DNA of 64,000 nt from Dastarcus helophoroides. Its lineage: Eukaryota; Arthropoda; Insecta; Coleoptera; Bothrideridae. Shown here piece after piece: positions 47,866 through 60,498 of the stretch. The notes beneath the pieces were generated by a model that saw only the letters and a list, made by a program, of their open reading frames with translations, was not told the DNA's origin and ran no database searches. A program made the position numbers and the translations under genes. The number at the start of each line of letters is the position of its first letter. Position 1 is the first letter of the stretch. The stretch spans positions 38,181,435-38,245,434 of the forward strand of contig CM053325.1 of assembly GCA_028583605.1 (NCBI GenBank), given 5' to 3'.

Positions 47866-49919
47866 AGATAAACTGGGGCAATGGGAGGATCGAATTTCCA
47901 GATTAAAATTAAAAAAATTAAAAGTTCGAATTTAAAATAAAAACCTTTCGAAAAACTTCCAAAAATGTCGAAGTTTCCAAAAGTCGAATTTGGTGAGAAA
48001 AGTAGCAATTTCCAGAATAAACCGAATTCGGAGAAGAAGCCAATTTCTAAAAATATTTGTCTCACAATTTTTACTTTCAATTGCATTCTGACATTAATCG
48101 TAAAAGCAAGACATCTTTTTCTTTAAATTTCGCAAGGATATTATTATCAAAATTTTACATTTTTATTAAAATTTCAACCAGATTTTAAAAAATTAAAAGA
48201 ATTTTGAGAAAAAGTCGAATTTTGGATGAAAAGCTCAATTTTAAGTATAAATTTCTAGAAACATGAGACATTTAATTTTGAGATGTAAGTCCAAACTTCA
48301 AGAATCAGACAAATTTTGAGAAACAAATTGAAATTTGTAGAAAATATTAAAAATTTTCCTAATTTAGAAAAAGACGAATTAGGAAAACATACCAGTTTTG
48401 AGATAAAGTCGGAATTTTTAAAAAATTAAATTTAAAATAAAAATTTAACCTTTTAAAAAAACTTGAAAAATATCAAACTTTCGAGAAAGAGGATTTTCAA
48501 AGAAAACAGCGTGTCTCGAGAAAAAAGTAGAAGTTTATTAAAAATTCGAAATTTCCCAAAGGGACTTAGATTTTGTAGAGAAAAACGGACGAATACTGAG
48601 AAAAATATCACGAAAAAAGTCGAAATTTATCGGTTGAATATTTATTTTTTAACGACTGCCTGAGTGAAGGACAAGTTCCTTCCTTTCCTCACCGTGATTT
48701 AAGAAAATATGCGGTATTGAAATAAATGTCGAAATCTTGAGAAAAAAATTGGAATTTGGATTTTCTCTAATTTCAGTTTTTAGAAAAATTTACATATTTC
48801 AAAAATAATTTTTCAAAACTTCCAGATAAATATCGTTTTAAAAATTATTTTTTTTAATTAAAAATCGACCAACTTTCGAGAAAAAAAACGAAGTTTGATA
48901 AACAAGGCGAAAGTAGAATGTCGGTTTTAAAAAAAAACGTCGAATTTTGAAAGATGAGAAAATTTTCGAAATAAAAGATTAATGTTGAGCTAAAACTTCA
49001 AAATTTTAAAAAAGTCAGATTATGTTAAAAAAGTCGACTTTTAGAGTAAATTCGAAATTTCAAAAGAAAAAAATTAATTTTGGGAAAAGAGGGATTTTGA
49101 GAAAAATAAATGTCAATGTCAAGAAAATGTAAATTTTTAAATCGACTCTTGTTAAAATTTGGAATTATTTTGTAAAAATTTTGTTGCATTTTAAAGTTTT
49201 TGATTTATTTCGAAAATTTGAACTTTCTTCAAAATGTCGCTTTTTTCAACATTTTGTATTTTTCTTTAAAAATCTTAACTTTTTTGTAAAGCCTTTGACT
49301 CTTTTTTTAATTGAATTTCTTTTTAAGGTTTATAACTTTTTAACTTTTTTCTCAAAGGTTTAACGAACAAAACTTTCGAAATTTTTGATAATTTTGACTT
49401 TTTTCGGAATTTCGGTTTTTCGAAAATTTGGGTTTTTAGGAGATTTCACTGAAAATTCTTCATTTTTTTAAATCTCGACATTTCATCCTAATCTCGAATA
49501 TTTTTTAAATTTCAGAAGTCTTTAATTTTTTATAAAAGCTTCAGCAATTTTCAAAATTTTGACGTTTCTGGAAAGGTTGACTGGAGAATTTTCATTTCTT
49601 TAAAAATTCGACTTTTTTAGAAATTTTGGATCTTTTTTAAAAATTTTGCGTATTTTTCAAAAATTTTTTAAAGATTTAGAATGTTTTGAAAATTACGATT
49701 CCTTGAAGAATTTTTACTACATTTAAAATTTTAACATTTCAACTATTTCTTAACAATTCGATTTTTTTTTAAAGATTTTGAATTTTTTTAATAGGATGCT
49801 TTTTTATTTTTATTTTGTTGAAAGTTCCCTGTTTTCAAATTTTTTTTTAATTAGATTTTCTTTAAAAATTTCGACCCCTAAAATTTTGTTGGCTTTAGTT
49901 AGGTGATATTATTGTAGGA

Positions 49920-50600
49920 CAGGGGTTCCCAACGTTTTTCAAGTTGAGAGTATAAAAAATATATTCATGCCCCCTTTGACAATAAAAAAAAATCGGGATT
50001 CGAAAAGATTTTAAAATCAAACTGTTCAAAAAAGAATTAAAATTTTGAATAAATCCAACAATTTTGAAAATGGTAAAAATTTTGAAAAATGGAGTTTCGT
50101 AAAAAATTAAAAAATTCAAAAAATCAAAATTTTCAAATACATTTAAGTTTCGAAAAAATTCGTATTTAATTTTTTAAAAAGTCAAAATATTAAAACATAG
50201 TCAAAAAAATTGATATTTCGAAAAAATAAAGATTCTTCGAAAAATTCAGTCTTGGAAAAAACCACACAATTTAAAAAATCTAAATTTTTCAAAAACAAAA
50301 AAACAGGACAATTTTCAACAATTTTAAAAATAGATGAATTTTGAAAAAAAATGTCGCAATTTTTAAAAAACCCAAATTTGCAAAAAACGAAAATTTTGAA
50401 AAAAGTATTTTTAAAGAAAAATTTTGATACGTGAAAATTTTTATAAAAAGTTGATATTTTGAAAAAAATCAGTCGAAACTTTAAAAATAATTTGTATAAA
50501 TTTAAAAAATCAAAATATTAAATAATGGTTAATAAACTAAAAAAAAAAAAACGATTTTTCAACTAACAGAGACAGGACAAAAAGACTTGGGAACCGAAAC
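49920..50600. mobile_element. Probable non-autonomous hAT element filled with the array
   Basis: The left end CAGGGGTTCCCAACGTTTTT is of hAT type. The presumed right end has only CTTGGGAACC (about 50586-50595), with the last CCTG lost. Between them is array in the opposite orientation to the left flank. There is no visible duplication, so the right limit is tentative. Confidence 0.45.
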
Positions 50601-51504
50601 TTTTTTTTTAAAAATTAAAAATTTGCAGTCTAAACCTGACATTTATACATTTTTTTTTCGAATTGCAAACCTTACAGCTCAAAATTTTGACTTTAAATCC
50701 CACATTTCAAAATGAAAAGTGGGAAGTTTTATTGCAGATTCAAAATATCAATATTTGTCATAGAATTTCAAGTGTAGGCTCAGGATATTAAATTTACCCT
50801 AGAAATCTCAGTTAATATTCTTAATAATTTTCAAACCTCCATTTCAATTTCAAAATTTCTATTTTTTCAAAATAGTGGTTACAGTAGAAATTTCGAGTTT
50901 AACATTGAAAAAAAGGGATTTTTTTAGAATTGCAACTTTAATTTCAAATATTTGCTGTTTAATTCGATTTTGGGAAGGATGTTGAATTTTAAATTCGAAA
51001 TTAGTCCATTTTTTAAAATATTTTAAATGGAAGGTTAAATCTCGAAAAACTTTTTCTTGGAACTTGTCTTAATTTTTCCCAAAATTTTCAAGTCAAAAAT
51101 TCAAATTTAATTTGTAAATTTTCTTTTTTCTCGAAATTTCAAATTTTTATTTTAATATTCCAATTTTAAAATTCTTTCTTAAAGCATTTCAAATTGAAGT
51201 TTTGGGTTTAATCCTTAAAGACTTCTTGAATGTATTAGCTGATTAATTTATAATAAATAATTTAAATTTTCACTATAAATTTAGAGAAAACCGTTAAATA
51301 TTTGAAGGTCAAAATGTTTAATAAAAAATGTGAAGTTTCGATAACTCTGGATTTGTAAAATAAACATTTTTCAAAATTTTGAACTTTTTAAGATCTTAGA
51401 AAAATAAATAGAAAAAAGTTAAACTGGTAAATTTAAAATAATAAAGTTTTAATTCAACATGTCTAGAAAAATGTCAATATTTCAAATTTAAATATTTAAT
51501 GTTA

Positions 51505-51558
51505 GAGGGCCCCGCAAAAAAATCTTATCGGGCCCCGTACTTATTGAATCCGGCCCTG
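51505..51558 (-). mobile_element. Orphan hAT-type terminus
   Basis: On minus the sequence starts CAGGGCCGGATTCAATAAGT and contains two GGGGCCC motifs within 55 bases, like a hAT terminal region. No left partner is seen in the window. Confidence 0.4.
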
Positions 51559-51729
51559 CTGCAATAGGGTGGGTCGATGTTCTAATTTTAAATGGCCTGT
51601 AGTGCCAAAAGTTGTGATTTATTTGGAAATGTAAGGGGTATTTTTTATTTTTTTAATTTTAATATTTAATCCTCCTTGCAGGACCCTAAATTTAAAAATG
51701 TCAAAAAATTAAAATTTGAGCACACCTGA

Positions 51730-53675
51730 ACTAGAAAAATTATAGTAATAGTATATTATATACGTATATAAAATATTTTTTAAAACGGAATATGTTAAGC
51801 CCCCTACCCACCACTTTTTACGTGACAAAAATCATCGTGCCTTCGAAACACCTATGTACACGCACCAGAGATAATATTGAATAGAGGTAAAATACTCTCT
51901 GACAAAGAAAATAGAACACTCAGTAAAAATTAAAGTATTATTAAAATTATATTTTTATTATAAGAGCAACAAATGCTTACAATTTCAAAGTATCTGCTAG
52001 GCTCGTAGCTTTTTTCACAATTCCATTTTTTTACTTATGGCTGATGACATGCTTCTGAAAATGCTGATTACTAGCTGTTGTTGGGCTGCATTCAAATTAA
52101 AGGATTTTTTTAAGTTCTATCCACTCGCGAAGTCCATTGTGCCCTTGGAGCAGTATTAGTAGGAGGTGGAAATGAAGATGGATGGCGAAAAACTAGGGTA
52201 AGTTGTAATTATTAAGGAACATTTTGCTTGACAAAAAAGGAATTTCAGAGTTGTTCAGAAGTTGTAGAAAAAGAATCGCCCTAAACAAAATTACTATGCC
52301 AAGCTGGATTGCAATGAAACTTGGTGTCTCCGATTGTCTTGTAAGCATCGAGAATGTTACTTTTAGGGGATCAGACCGATCAGTTCTTGTAAACCTCTTC
52401 CATGAAATTACTTGTAGAAAAAAAGTCGCCAACTATCCACTCGTGCTTGTGTTTCAGGAGATGTTTGGTCAGAATTTCATTATCAATTGAATTCAAAAGA
52501 GCCACTGAAAGCATCAGATCTGAATTTCAAACACAAGAACAACTCTCCAACGATGGTTTTAACTTGAGCTTTGTAAAGAATAAATAGCTGATCCATTGTG
52601 AAGTATTTTATTATTTTACATTATTACTATTATTATTACATGTTCTTTTATTAACTCACTTTCTTGTCTGCGATTAAAAAGTAGCCTCAATCGTCGTTTG
52701 ACATTGATGTGTGTCTGACAGTTCTACAAATATTGCAGTCGATTTTAAACCAACTTTCCGATAAGCTAGAGACTTGAAACTTTAACCATAGCTCGGAACT
52801 GGATGAAAATGCAATATTTTAATCCAATCATGACAATTATTGCACAAATAAAAAAATTGAGAAATAAACTTGACTTAAAATGAACATAACCGAAAAACAA
52901 ACATAATCTAAAAAACGAACCTAACCTAAAAACGAACATAAGCTAATTTCGAATATTCAAGTGATAAATAATACTATAATTTATATGTAATTTAACAGAT
53001 ATCTGCAAAAAATGGTAGAATATTCAACGAACTAAAATCAGCCTGCCAATCAACAGTATTTTGCAAAGCTCTGGGGGATAATTTGAACGATTATCAGGTG
53101 CTTTCTGTTGTCATTTTTGACATAATATTGTCACTGTATGTCACTACTGTCATATGATAAATGACTATCTTCTTCGAAATCGAGGACAATGCTAACAAAT
53201 CATCACCAGCTAGTAAATTTATTAATTCTGCATCCACTTCTGTGGATATTTGATGACGTTTTGATCTTTTAGGCGTAGAAAGTCCTGAGGTAGCATTACT
53301 CATTTTATCCCCTGAAAAAGTGAAATTAAAAAAAAAATTGAAACCAAACAAGTTCACACGTCAGTTTACGCCTTTATAAAAATGTCACCAAAGTTGAAAT
53401 GTCAACTAATAAATGTCAGTTAATCAGTAATTCTTTAAAAGTAACGTTTAGAATCGTATCTCGAGAAGGGTGTATAAGCTCCTAAACCAGTGATGTCAAC
53501 TAGAAAAATTCAGGTTATGTGTAGGTTCTTAGATCAAAATAAATGAACTTCTACAAATTGATACATTATAAGATAACCGAATGAGTCAAAGCCAATTCTG
53601 TCAGACATAGTTTTAATTTGAACTTCTTATATTAATATACAAGTTAATATACGAGAATCTATTCATGTATTCATT
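51730..53675. other. Intergenic with two unrecognised short frames
   Basis: The frames at 52224-52490 (plus; MLDKKGISELFRSCRKRI...) and 53094-53306 (minus; MSNATSGLSTPKRSKRH...) have near-normal amino-acid use but match nothing I recognise. They could be exons or transposon pieces. The minus frame has a weak upstream ttttatcccctg boundary. I do not call them genes. Confidence 0.3.
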
Positions 53676-55083
53676 ATCTATATCATATATGTCAGGGCTG
53701 TCCAACTGGCGGCCCGCGGGCCATGCGGCCCGCCAAATTATTTTTCGGCCCGCGAGTACATTTTACTATGAATAAATTTATGTTACTTAATTATTATTAT
53801 CAATATTAAAATTATTTTAAAATGAGAAAATTTAAATCTAATTTGAATTTAAAGTAGGTACTATTAAGTTTGCGTAACTTCACTTAACCTGGCGGAATAC
53901 AGCAGCAATCCGTTTAACGTCTGATGATGGTTGGCTCAACGTTGGCGCCATATATTATATTTGTGGTTGGTTGATGTTTATTTATGATTGGCGCACGTGA
54001 TGCGCAACGATTTGGTTGATTCATGCAATCGTGCGAGTGCAGTCTTGTCTAGAATTTGTTGAGGGGCGCTTAATTTCATATTTATTTATTAATTAAAATA
54101 AGTATTGAATATGAGTGATACTAATAAAAGAAAAGTAGACCTCGAAAATCGATAATTTCAAGATTGCTGGGAGATAGATTATTTATTTATTCTAAACAAG
54201 AATGATAAATCACAGTGTTTGGAATGTTTACAAATCATAGCTTTGAGTAAAGAATATAACTTGAAGCGCCATTATCTTTTCATGCATGAAAAAAAGGATT
54301 ATTTGTACACGCGAGACCTGAAAGTACCTCTAGTGAAAAAAAAAAAATGAAAAAGCAGCTGGATCATCAAACGAATTATTTTAATCAAGAACAAATATTT
54401 CAAGAAGCATCTGTAGCTGCATCATTTGAAGTTTTTTTAGAAATAGTTGAGCCAAAGAAGCCATTTTTGGATTGAGAATTGATTAAAAAATGTGCCATAA
54501 AAATGGCTCAAGCATTTAATGACAACGAAATGGTAAGAAAATTTCAAACAGTATCACTTTCTCACCAGACTGTAAGCCGACATGTCAAATGCTTATCTTT
54601 ATGAGAACTGTAAATGAAAACTATAATTATTCAGAAGAACTTTTAAAATTACAATTATTACACGCAATAACAAAAGGTGAAGATATTTACAAATAATTAA
54701 AATGTGCAGTAGAGCGGTATGGCGGTATGACAAGTGCACTGCTATTGTAACCGACGGTGCTAGAGCTATGACGGGCAAAAATTTTGGGATCGCAGGACTT
54801 TTGCAAAAAGAAGGAATAACATGTCGTATGTTACACTGTATTATCCACATATATGTAACACTTCTATATGGCGTGTTGTGTATAATCGCCACTACAAAAT
54901 GCGTTGTCAAAAAGGTGAGATGAAAGTATATGTCGTACTCTTTGGAGGACAAGCATTTATTCAATTATAGCGGGAACAGATGACAAGATGGGCGGGAACA
55001 CTAATAAATGAATGACAACAAAGGTAACTGACGAGAAGCAGACTTGGTTAATAAATTCTGTCCTCCAAAAAGACAAACATATA

Positions 55084-56919
55084 CCGGGTGTTTTTTTTTA
55101 GTTGGGAGGTTACATTTATATGGAGTATCACTTATTATAAAGGCAAACTGATTTTGTCGATATGGCTAATCGGAGCTAAACTACCTTTCAAAAATATTTT
55201 CAACTTCCTGCCACTTCCGGTTATACCGGAAGTAGACCTCAACTTTCTTATTTTAAATAGCAACCCCCAAATTTTATATTTTATTTGGATTCTACGTAGA
55301 AAAATAAGGTAAGTTTATGTATAAATGTTTATTGCTATCTTTGGTAGTTTTTAAGATAATTCAATTTTTCGGAAAAAACTGACAGAAAAGAGGGTTATTT
55401 TGGGTCTTTGTATCTTTTTTATTATTTGCAATAAAAACATGAAATTTGGGCTGAAGTCATGGAATATTATGAAGACTATAATAACGTAATCAAGTTTTAC
55501 ATTTATTACACAGGGTGATGGAAATTTTATGATCTTTATTGTTTTTGTTTTAATCAAAAAAACTCTTTTTTTTAAATGGGAACTATGTGTTTTTTAAACA
55601 TTTTTGAATTCTTCACGTAAAAAGAAGAAAAAAGTTATATGACTAATTTTCTTAAATTCTGCACTGTTACAAAGATAATGCAAAATATAAAAAATATATA
55701 TCTTTTTTTTTTTCTAGTAGCAGCTTGGTAGTAGACAACAAAATTTTCAACAAAAAAAAACCACCAAGGCCTAAACATTTTAGGCTAAATAACATTTAAA
55801 AGATAACCTCACAAGATGAATAAGTTTTTGGCTAATTGTAAGAATACTTATTGAAAAATGTTTAGGGAGCTACGAATGTAAGTTTCGTAAAAATTGTTTG
55901 TTAAACAGACTTCTCATTTTTGGAGTAATGAAAATCAGCAACAAATGTTCAACAAAAATCGTCCCTTAACTGTTATGATGTTAGATTAGATAGAACTCAG
56001 AATTTTTAAGCGTTACATTTTACAATGAAAATCAGAATGGACATTTTTTAGTGATTTGTTTTACGACTACTGCATGACAAGCATATTGCTAGAAACAATC
56101 GGATGTGCTTAAAAACGTTACTCAATTCGAAATCTTAAAATATGCCTTTAAATTTATTGAAACAGAAGATCGCCCTTGTTGTTCTTGATGTAAATTTTTT
56201 GTCAATTATTTTTGTTTCCTATTACTTATTATGATTAATTTTTTAGGCTTTTATTGTCTACAGTTAATTTCCTACTTGAACAAAAAAGAGATGTTTGATT
56301 CTTTTTATTTTGAGATTTATGTAAAATACCTCTGTAACGGCACAACATTTTAAAAAATAAGTAATATAACTTTTTTCTTTTTTTTATGTGAAGAATCCAA
56401 AAATGATTAAAAAACATACAGTTCCCATTTAAAAAAACAGAATTTTTTTGAATAAAACAAAAACAGCAAAGATTATAAAATTTCCATCACCCTGTATAAT
56501 AAATGTAAAAGCTGTTTACGCTTTTATAGTCTTTATAATATTCCGTGACTTCAACCCAAGTTTCATATTTTTACTGCAAATAATAAAAAAGATACAAAGA
56601 GTCAAAATAACCCTTTTTTCTGTCATTTTTTTTCTAAAAATCAAAATATCTTTAAAACTATCAAAGGTAGCGATAAACATGTATACATAAACTCACCTTA
56701 TTTTTTTACGTAAAATCCAAATAAAATATAAAATTTTTGGGTTGCCCTTTAAAATAAGAAAGTTGATGTCTACTTCCGGTATAATCGGTAGTGGGGGGAA
56801 GTTGAAAATATTTTTAGAAGATAGTTTAACCCCGATTAGCCCCATCGACCAAATCACTTTCCTTTATAATAACTAGTACTCCATATAAAGGTAACCTCCC
56901 AACTAAAAAAAACACCCGG
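55084..56919. mobile_element. Palindromic mariner-type element inside copy A (outer shell)
   Basis: The ends CCGGGTGTTTTTTTTTAGTT and AACTAAAAAAAACACCCGG lie between TA pairs (55082-83, 56920-21). The arms of about 425 bases (55084-55508 and 56495-56919) pair along their whole length with about 85-90 percent agreement by eye, including CTTCCGGTTATACCGGAAGT. They meet only at a second element in the centre. There is no transposase frame. Confidence 0.9.
55511..56494. mobile_element. Inner element at the dyad centre of 55084-56919
   Basis: CAGGGTGATGGAAATTTTAT and ATAAAATTTCCATCACCCTG are perfect inverted ends; TA follows on the right, and TA with two extra bases (CA) precedes on the left. The inner arms pair for about 190 bases, and the roughly 600-base middle has no recognisable protein. 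Confidence 0.75.
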
Positions 56920-58270
56920 TATATCCATCGCGTCTTTTGAACACAATCGAAGGTACAAAACACGCCATATAGAAGTATTATATATATAATTATCCATCAG
57001 GAGGCATTATGTGGTTTATCCCTAAAACTAAAAGACGTAATGGACAAGGTTTGCAAAATTATTAATTTAATTCGCGGCGGAAATCGTTCTCTTACACACC
57101 GAAAATTAAAAGCATTTTTTGATGAATTGGAAACTATGTATGGAGATCTGCTTTTACATAGTAATGTTCGTTGGTTCCTTGGAGTGTTGTAAAGTGCTTG
57201 AGGAGATTCTTTAAACTTCAAAAAGAAGTTCATCTTTTTCTCTCAAAAATTGCCGTCGATAAAAATTTTATTAATTCACTTGCTTTCCTAACGGACATTA
57301 CAAATTATTTAAATATTTTGAATAAATCCTTGCAAGGACAAGATCAAAATGTTTGTTGCCTTTATAAATATGTTACTGGATTTAGAAACAAATTAAAATT
57401 GTTAAGATTTAATTTGGAGCAAAATAATTTATTTCATTTTGAATCTTACAAAGATATCTATGAAGAAATGAAAGAATGTAATATAGAAGCAAATTTTAAA
57501 ATATTTCTATGAAAATTGGATATGCTAATTACAGATTTCAATGAACGATTTTCTCAATTTGATGTTCTTAAACCGTCTATTGATTTATTTTGTGATCCAA
57601 TTAATATTGATATCAACTCCGTTGATCTTAAATATCAAATAGAATTATGCGACCCGCAGTGGAGTAACTGGAATAGAAATATTCAAACTTTTAGATAAAA
57701 AGAAATATCTAAAATTGAGAAATTTTGGACTTCAAATTGTATCAATGTTCGGAAGTACATATATCTGTGAGCGTGCATACTCCGATATGAAATATATAAA
57801 GTCAAAATATAGAAACTGTTTGAAAGATTCCAGTCTTGAAGATATAATTAGACTTGCCACAACAAATATTGATGTGGACATAAAAGATATTGTTGCTAAA
57901 CAATTACGGCCACAATGTTCTTATTAATATATTACGAATGTTTTAAAGTTTTCTTTTTAGTATAAATAAAATATTTTTTTAATTAACATAAACTGATTCT
58001 TCATGTATCAACCTTCTTGGCCCCCGAAATGTTTGGTGAGGAAAATATGGCCCGCGGGCTGTGATAAGTTGGACAGCGCTGATATATGTAATAATAATAT
58101 GGCGTGTTTTGTCCCTTTGTTTGTGTCAAAAAAACGCGATGGATATATAGGGTGGGCCAACCTGAACGCTATGGCCTCTAGGAGCTATAAGATAACATAT
58201 TTTAAAAAATAAACAATATGGTTAAATATGAGTCGCTGAAATCTACATGTCAAAAATATTTTTAAATATA

Positions 58271-60498
58271 CAGAGTGTTCCAGAAAATAGTTACATATCA
58301 ATGTTATAATTTTTTAAATGGGACTTCATATTTTTCTTTTCATTTTACATTCAGCGCTAAAAATAAAGCCAATTTTTATAAAGCTTTCCTATACCTAAAC
58401 CTAACCCTTTTTGAGATAATCCCCTTTTTTTGAAAATACATGGTTTTCAAAAAAAAAACATTTTATCCCTTAAAGTAAATAATTTTGACAATGGCGTCTA
58501 TAAATTTTACCATTTACTAGAAAATGCTTTTCAAAGTTTCAAAGTTTATACAGGTGTTCCTAATTCGCCGGAACATTTACTTAAACTTCAGATGTCGTTT
58601 TCTTTGTAAATTTAAATGGAACCCCCAGTAACTTTTTATTTTAAATAATGACATATTTAATTGTCTTTAAGTTGGTATGTATGTTTTCGATGCTTAAATT
58701 CGGGGGATATAACTATTTTCACGAATTGTGCTATTTCTCATCATTATCCAAAAAGAAACAAATTTTGATCAAGGATGGCATGCTTCGGTAAACTATAGTA
58801 ACTCATGTAAGGTAATTTCATTTGTTTCATTTTAACCTAGCTTAATTTACAAATAGTTTTATTTAAAAAGGGCAACTACATACTTAGTTTAATATTTAAT
58901 GAAATTGCTAAACAAATATCCAACAGAAATAAAAAACCATGTTCTATTCCAACAAATGTTCAATGTGGAAACCATTTTGTCCTACAAAAAGTCTTATTTT
59001 TTTCTCAAAAGAGTTCTTTACATTTGTTAAAATACTTTCGTCAATTGACGTAGGGGAAACATTGTATACAATGTTTTTTACATACCCCCATAGGAAAAAA
59101 CCCATTGGGGTTAGGTCCGGCGATCTAGGTAGCCAGCGATGGGGACCGCCTCTACCAATCCAATTTTGAAATTTCCTATTTAAATATTCCCTTACGAAAG
59201 TGTGAAAATTAGTTGGAGCTCCGTCTAACTGAATCCACATTTTTGACCTTGTATTTAAGGGTACATCTTCTAATATAATCCAGAAATGTGTTTTTAGAAA
59301 TCTTAAAAAAACTTGCTTACTTAAGGGGCCATCAAAAAAGTATGGCCCAATGACGTTATTGCCAATAACTCCACCAAATACATTAACGCTTTAACGATTT
59401 TGCTAATCCTGACTACAAAATAAATGTGGATTTTCAGTGTTATAATAATGACAATTGTGACGATTAACTATGCCAGTATTATGGAACGTGCATTCATCTG
59501 TGAATAAAATAGAGCCATAAAAGTCAGGTTCTTCTCCCACTTTCTCAAGAAACCATACACAGAATTCCATAGTGATATGTATGATATGGATGTTTCTTAA
59601 GTATTCTTCGTATACTTGTTCTGCTTATCGTTGTTTCTTTTTCCAGAACTCTGGTATTTATATTAGGGTTTTCAGTAATTAACTGCATTATAAGAAACTC
59701 ATTTTCTTCGTTTCCCGTAATAAGTTTTGGCATTTTACGGGTTTCATAAGCAATGGTACCTGATTCACGAAATCTTGCCGTTTATCCGGAAACTTCTGAG
59801 CGTATACTCTGGATGCTAATAAATAATTTTCGTAACATTCACCTATTGTCAAAATCATGTTGACCTTTTCGTCAATTTTTAGCAAATTCAACTACTAACT
59901 TCATAAAGAAATCAACATAAACTCTCTTGAATTAAAAAAATGAAATTTAATTTATTATAAGAGTTACGTCAGTTCACTGATCAAATCTTGTTATCTTGGA
60001 TATCGAATTAAAAGCAGCATAATTGGTCAAAAATAAGTTTTGTCTCCCAAACCATTGAACTTAAGTAAGAGAAATGCGTACCATCTGAAAGCTAATTAAA
60101 TTTTCTTGTTTTTAAAATAAAAATATGCTGGATGCTCTATTTAAATTTACAAAGAAATTGAAGTCCGAACTTAGAGTAAATGTTTCGGAAACTTTGAAAC
60201 ATCCCATTATAAAGTCAGCTATTTGCCCCAACTGCATTTTCTAGCAAAAGGTTGCCAAATAAAAATTTGAAGGCGCCGCAATTAAAATTTTTTACTTTCG
60301 GGAGTAAAATTAACATTTTGCAAAACTTGTCTTTAAAAAAAAAAACTGATTAATTTAAAAAGGGTAAGGTTTTGGTATAGTGAAATCTTAAAAAACTTAC
60401 GTAATTTTTTGCACTGAATTTAAAAATAAGAAGAAAAACATAGTGCCTCATTTAAAAAATTATAACTTTGATATGTAACATTTTTCTGAAACACCCTG
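58271..60498 (-). mobile_element. Inner mariner element with transposase, at the dyad centre of 58148-60621
   Basis: CAGAGTGTTCCAGAAAATAG and TTTTTCTGAAACACCCTG are inverted ends, with TA at 58269-70 and 60499-500. Pairing runs inward through TTACATATCAATGTTATAAT. It contains a transposase gene on minus (58944-59902), the best-preserved mariner protein in the window. Confidence 0.85.
58944..59902 (-). pseudogene. Mariner-like transposase, frameshifted
   Basis: Reading down from about 59891: MNLLKIDEKVNMILTIGECY and RVYAQKFPDKRQ (first helix-turn-helix), then in other frames NPNINTRVLEKETTISRTSI and RRILKKHPYHTYHY (second), FYGSILFTDECTFHNTG (first catalytic Asp), MWIQLDGAPTNFHTFVREYL (second) and WLPRSPDLTPMGFFLWGYVK (third). 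The second and third Asp are 35 residues apart. All three acidic residues are kept, but at least two frame changes and a stop separate the pieces. The C-terminal 98 residues are one clean frame (59240-58944). Confidence 0.88.

Larger units (their letters stand above)
47870..51720. repeat. Degenerate A/T array, block 4, with strand switches
   Basis: A-rich on plus from 47870 to about 49130, T-rich (GAATTTTTTTAAAGATTTTG) to about 49900, A-rich again to about 50560, then mixed. The second switch coincides with the hAT-like end at 49920. A short unique insert (CTTCCTTTCCTCACCGTG) lies at 48680-48700. Confidence 0.55.
54848..56988. mobile_element. Family T element, copy A, inside the hAT transposase gene
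   Basis: The ends CATATATGTAACACTTCTAT and ATAGAAGTATTATATATA are inverted. ATTATCCA lies on both sides (54840-47 and 56989-96), and joining the flanks over one copy restores the conserved CIIHQE reading of the hAT protein, proving the insertion. Its own sequence is 54848-55083 plus 56920-56988; the rest is a mariner-type palindrome. Confidence 0.93.
54111..57927 (+). pseudogene. hAT transposase (BED finger, ZBED/GTF2IRD2-like type), interrupted
   Basis: The start MSDTNKRKVDLENR meets a stop, then CLECLQIIALSKEYNLKRHY gives a BED-type zinc finger. KKCAIKMAQAFNDNEMVRKF, CAIVTDGARAMTGKNFG and ITCRMLHCIIH follow, up to the insertion of copy A. After it the product resumes exactly at QEALCG, then VCKIINLIRGGNRSLTHR, LLLHSNVRW and, near the end, the C-terminal dimerisation region MFGSTYICERAYSDMKYIKS (57715-57927). 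Stops and frame changes on both sides of the insertion show it was already decaying or has decayed since. Confidence 0.85.
53693..58081 (+). mobile_element. Autonomous-type hAT transposon, decayed, inserted in the end of copy B
   Basis: The ends CAGGGCTGTCCAACTGGCGG and AAGTTGGACAGCGCTG are inverted, with GCCCGCGGGCC-rich subterminal sequence on both sides. Perfect 8-bp flanks ATATATGT (53685-92 and 58082-89) come from the T-family terminus. It carries a transposase gene in plus orientation that is split by family T copy A at 54848-56988. Confidence 0.93.

Noticed and set aside
52193..53357. Open frames of 79-88 aa as host exons
   Set aside because: No recognised domain, overlapping frames on both strands at 52193-52490, and no supporting splice pattern.
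55340..56690. Mirror-image frames (for example 55351-55557 and 56448-56690) as duplicate genes
   Set aside because: They are the same array-like sequence read from the two arms of a palindromic transposon and have no protein-family features.
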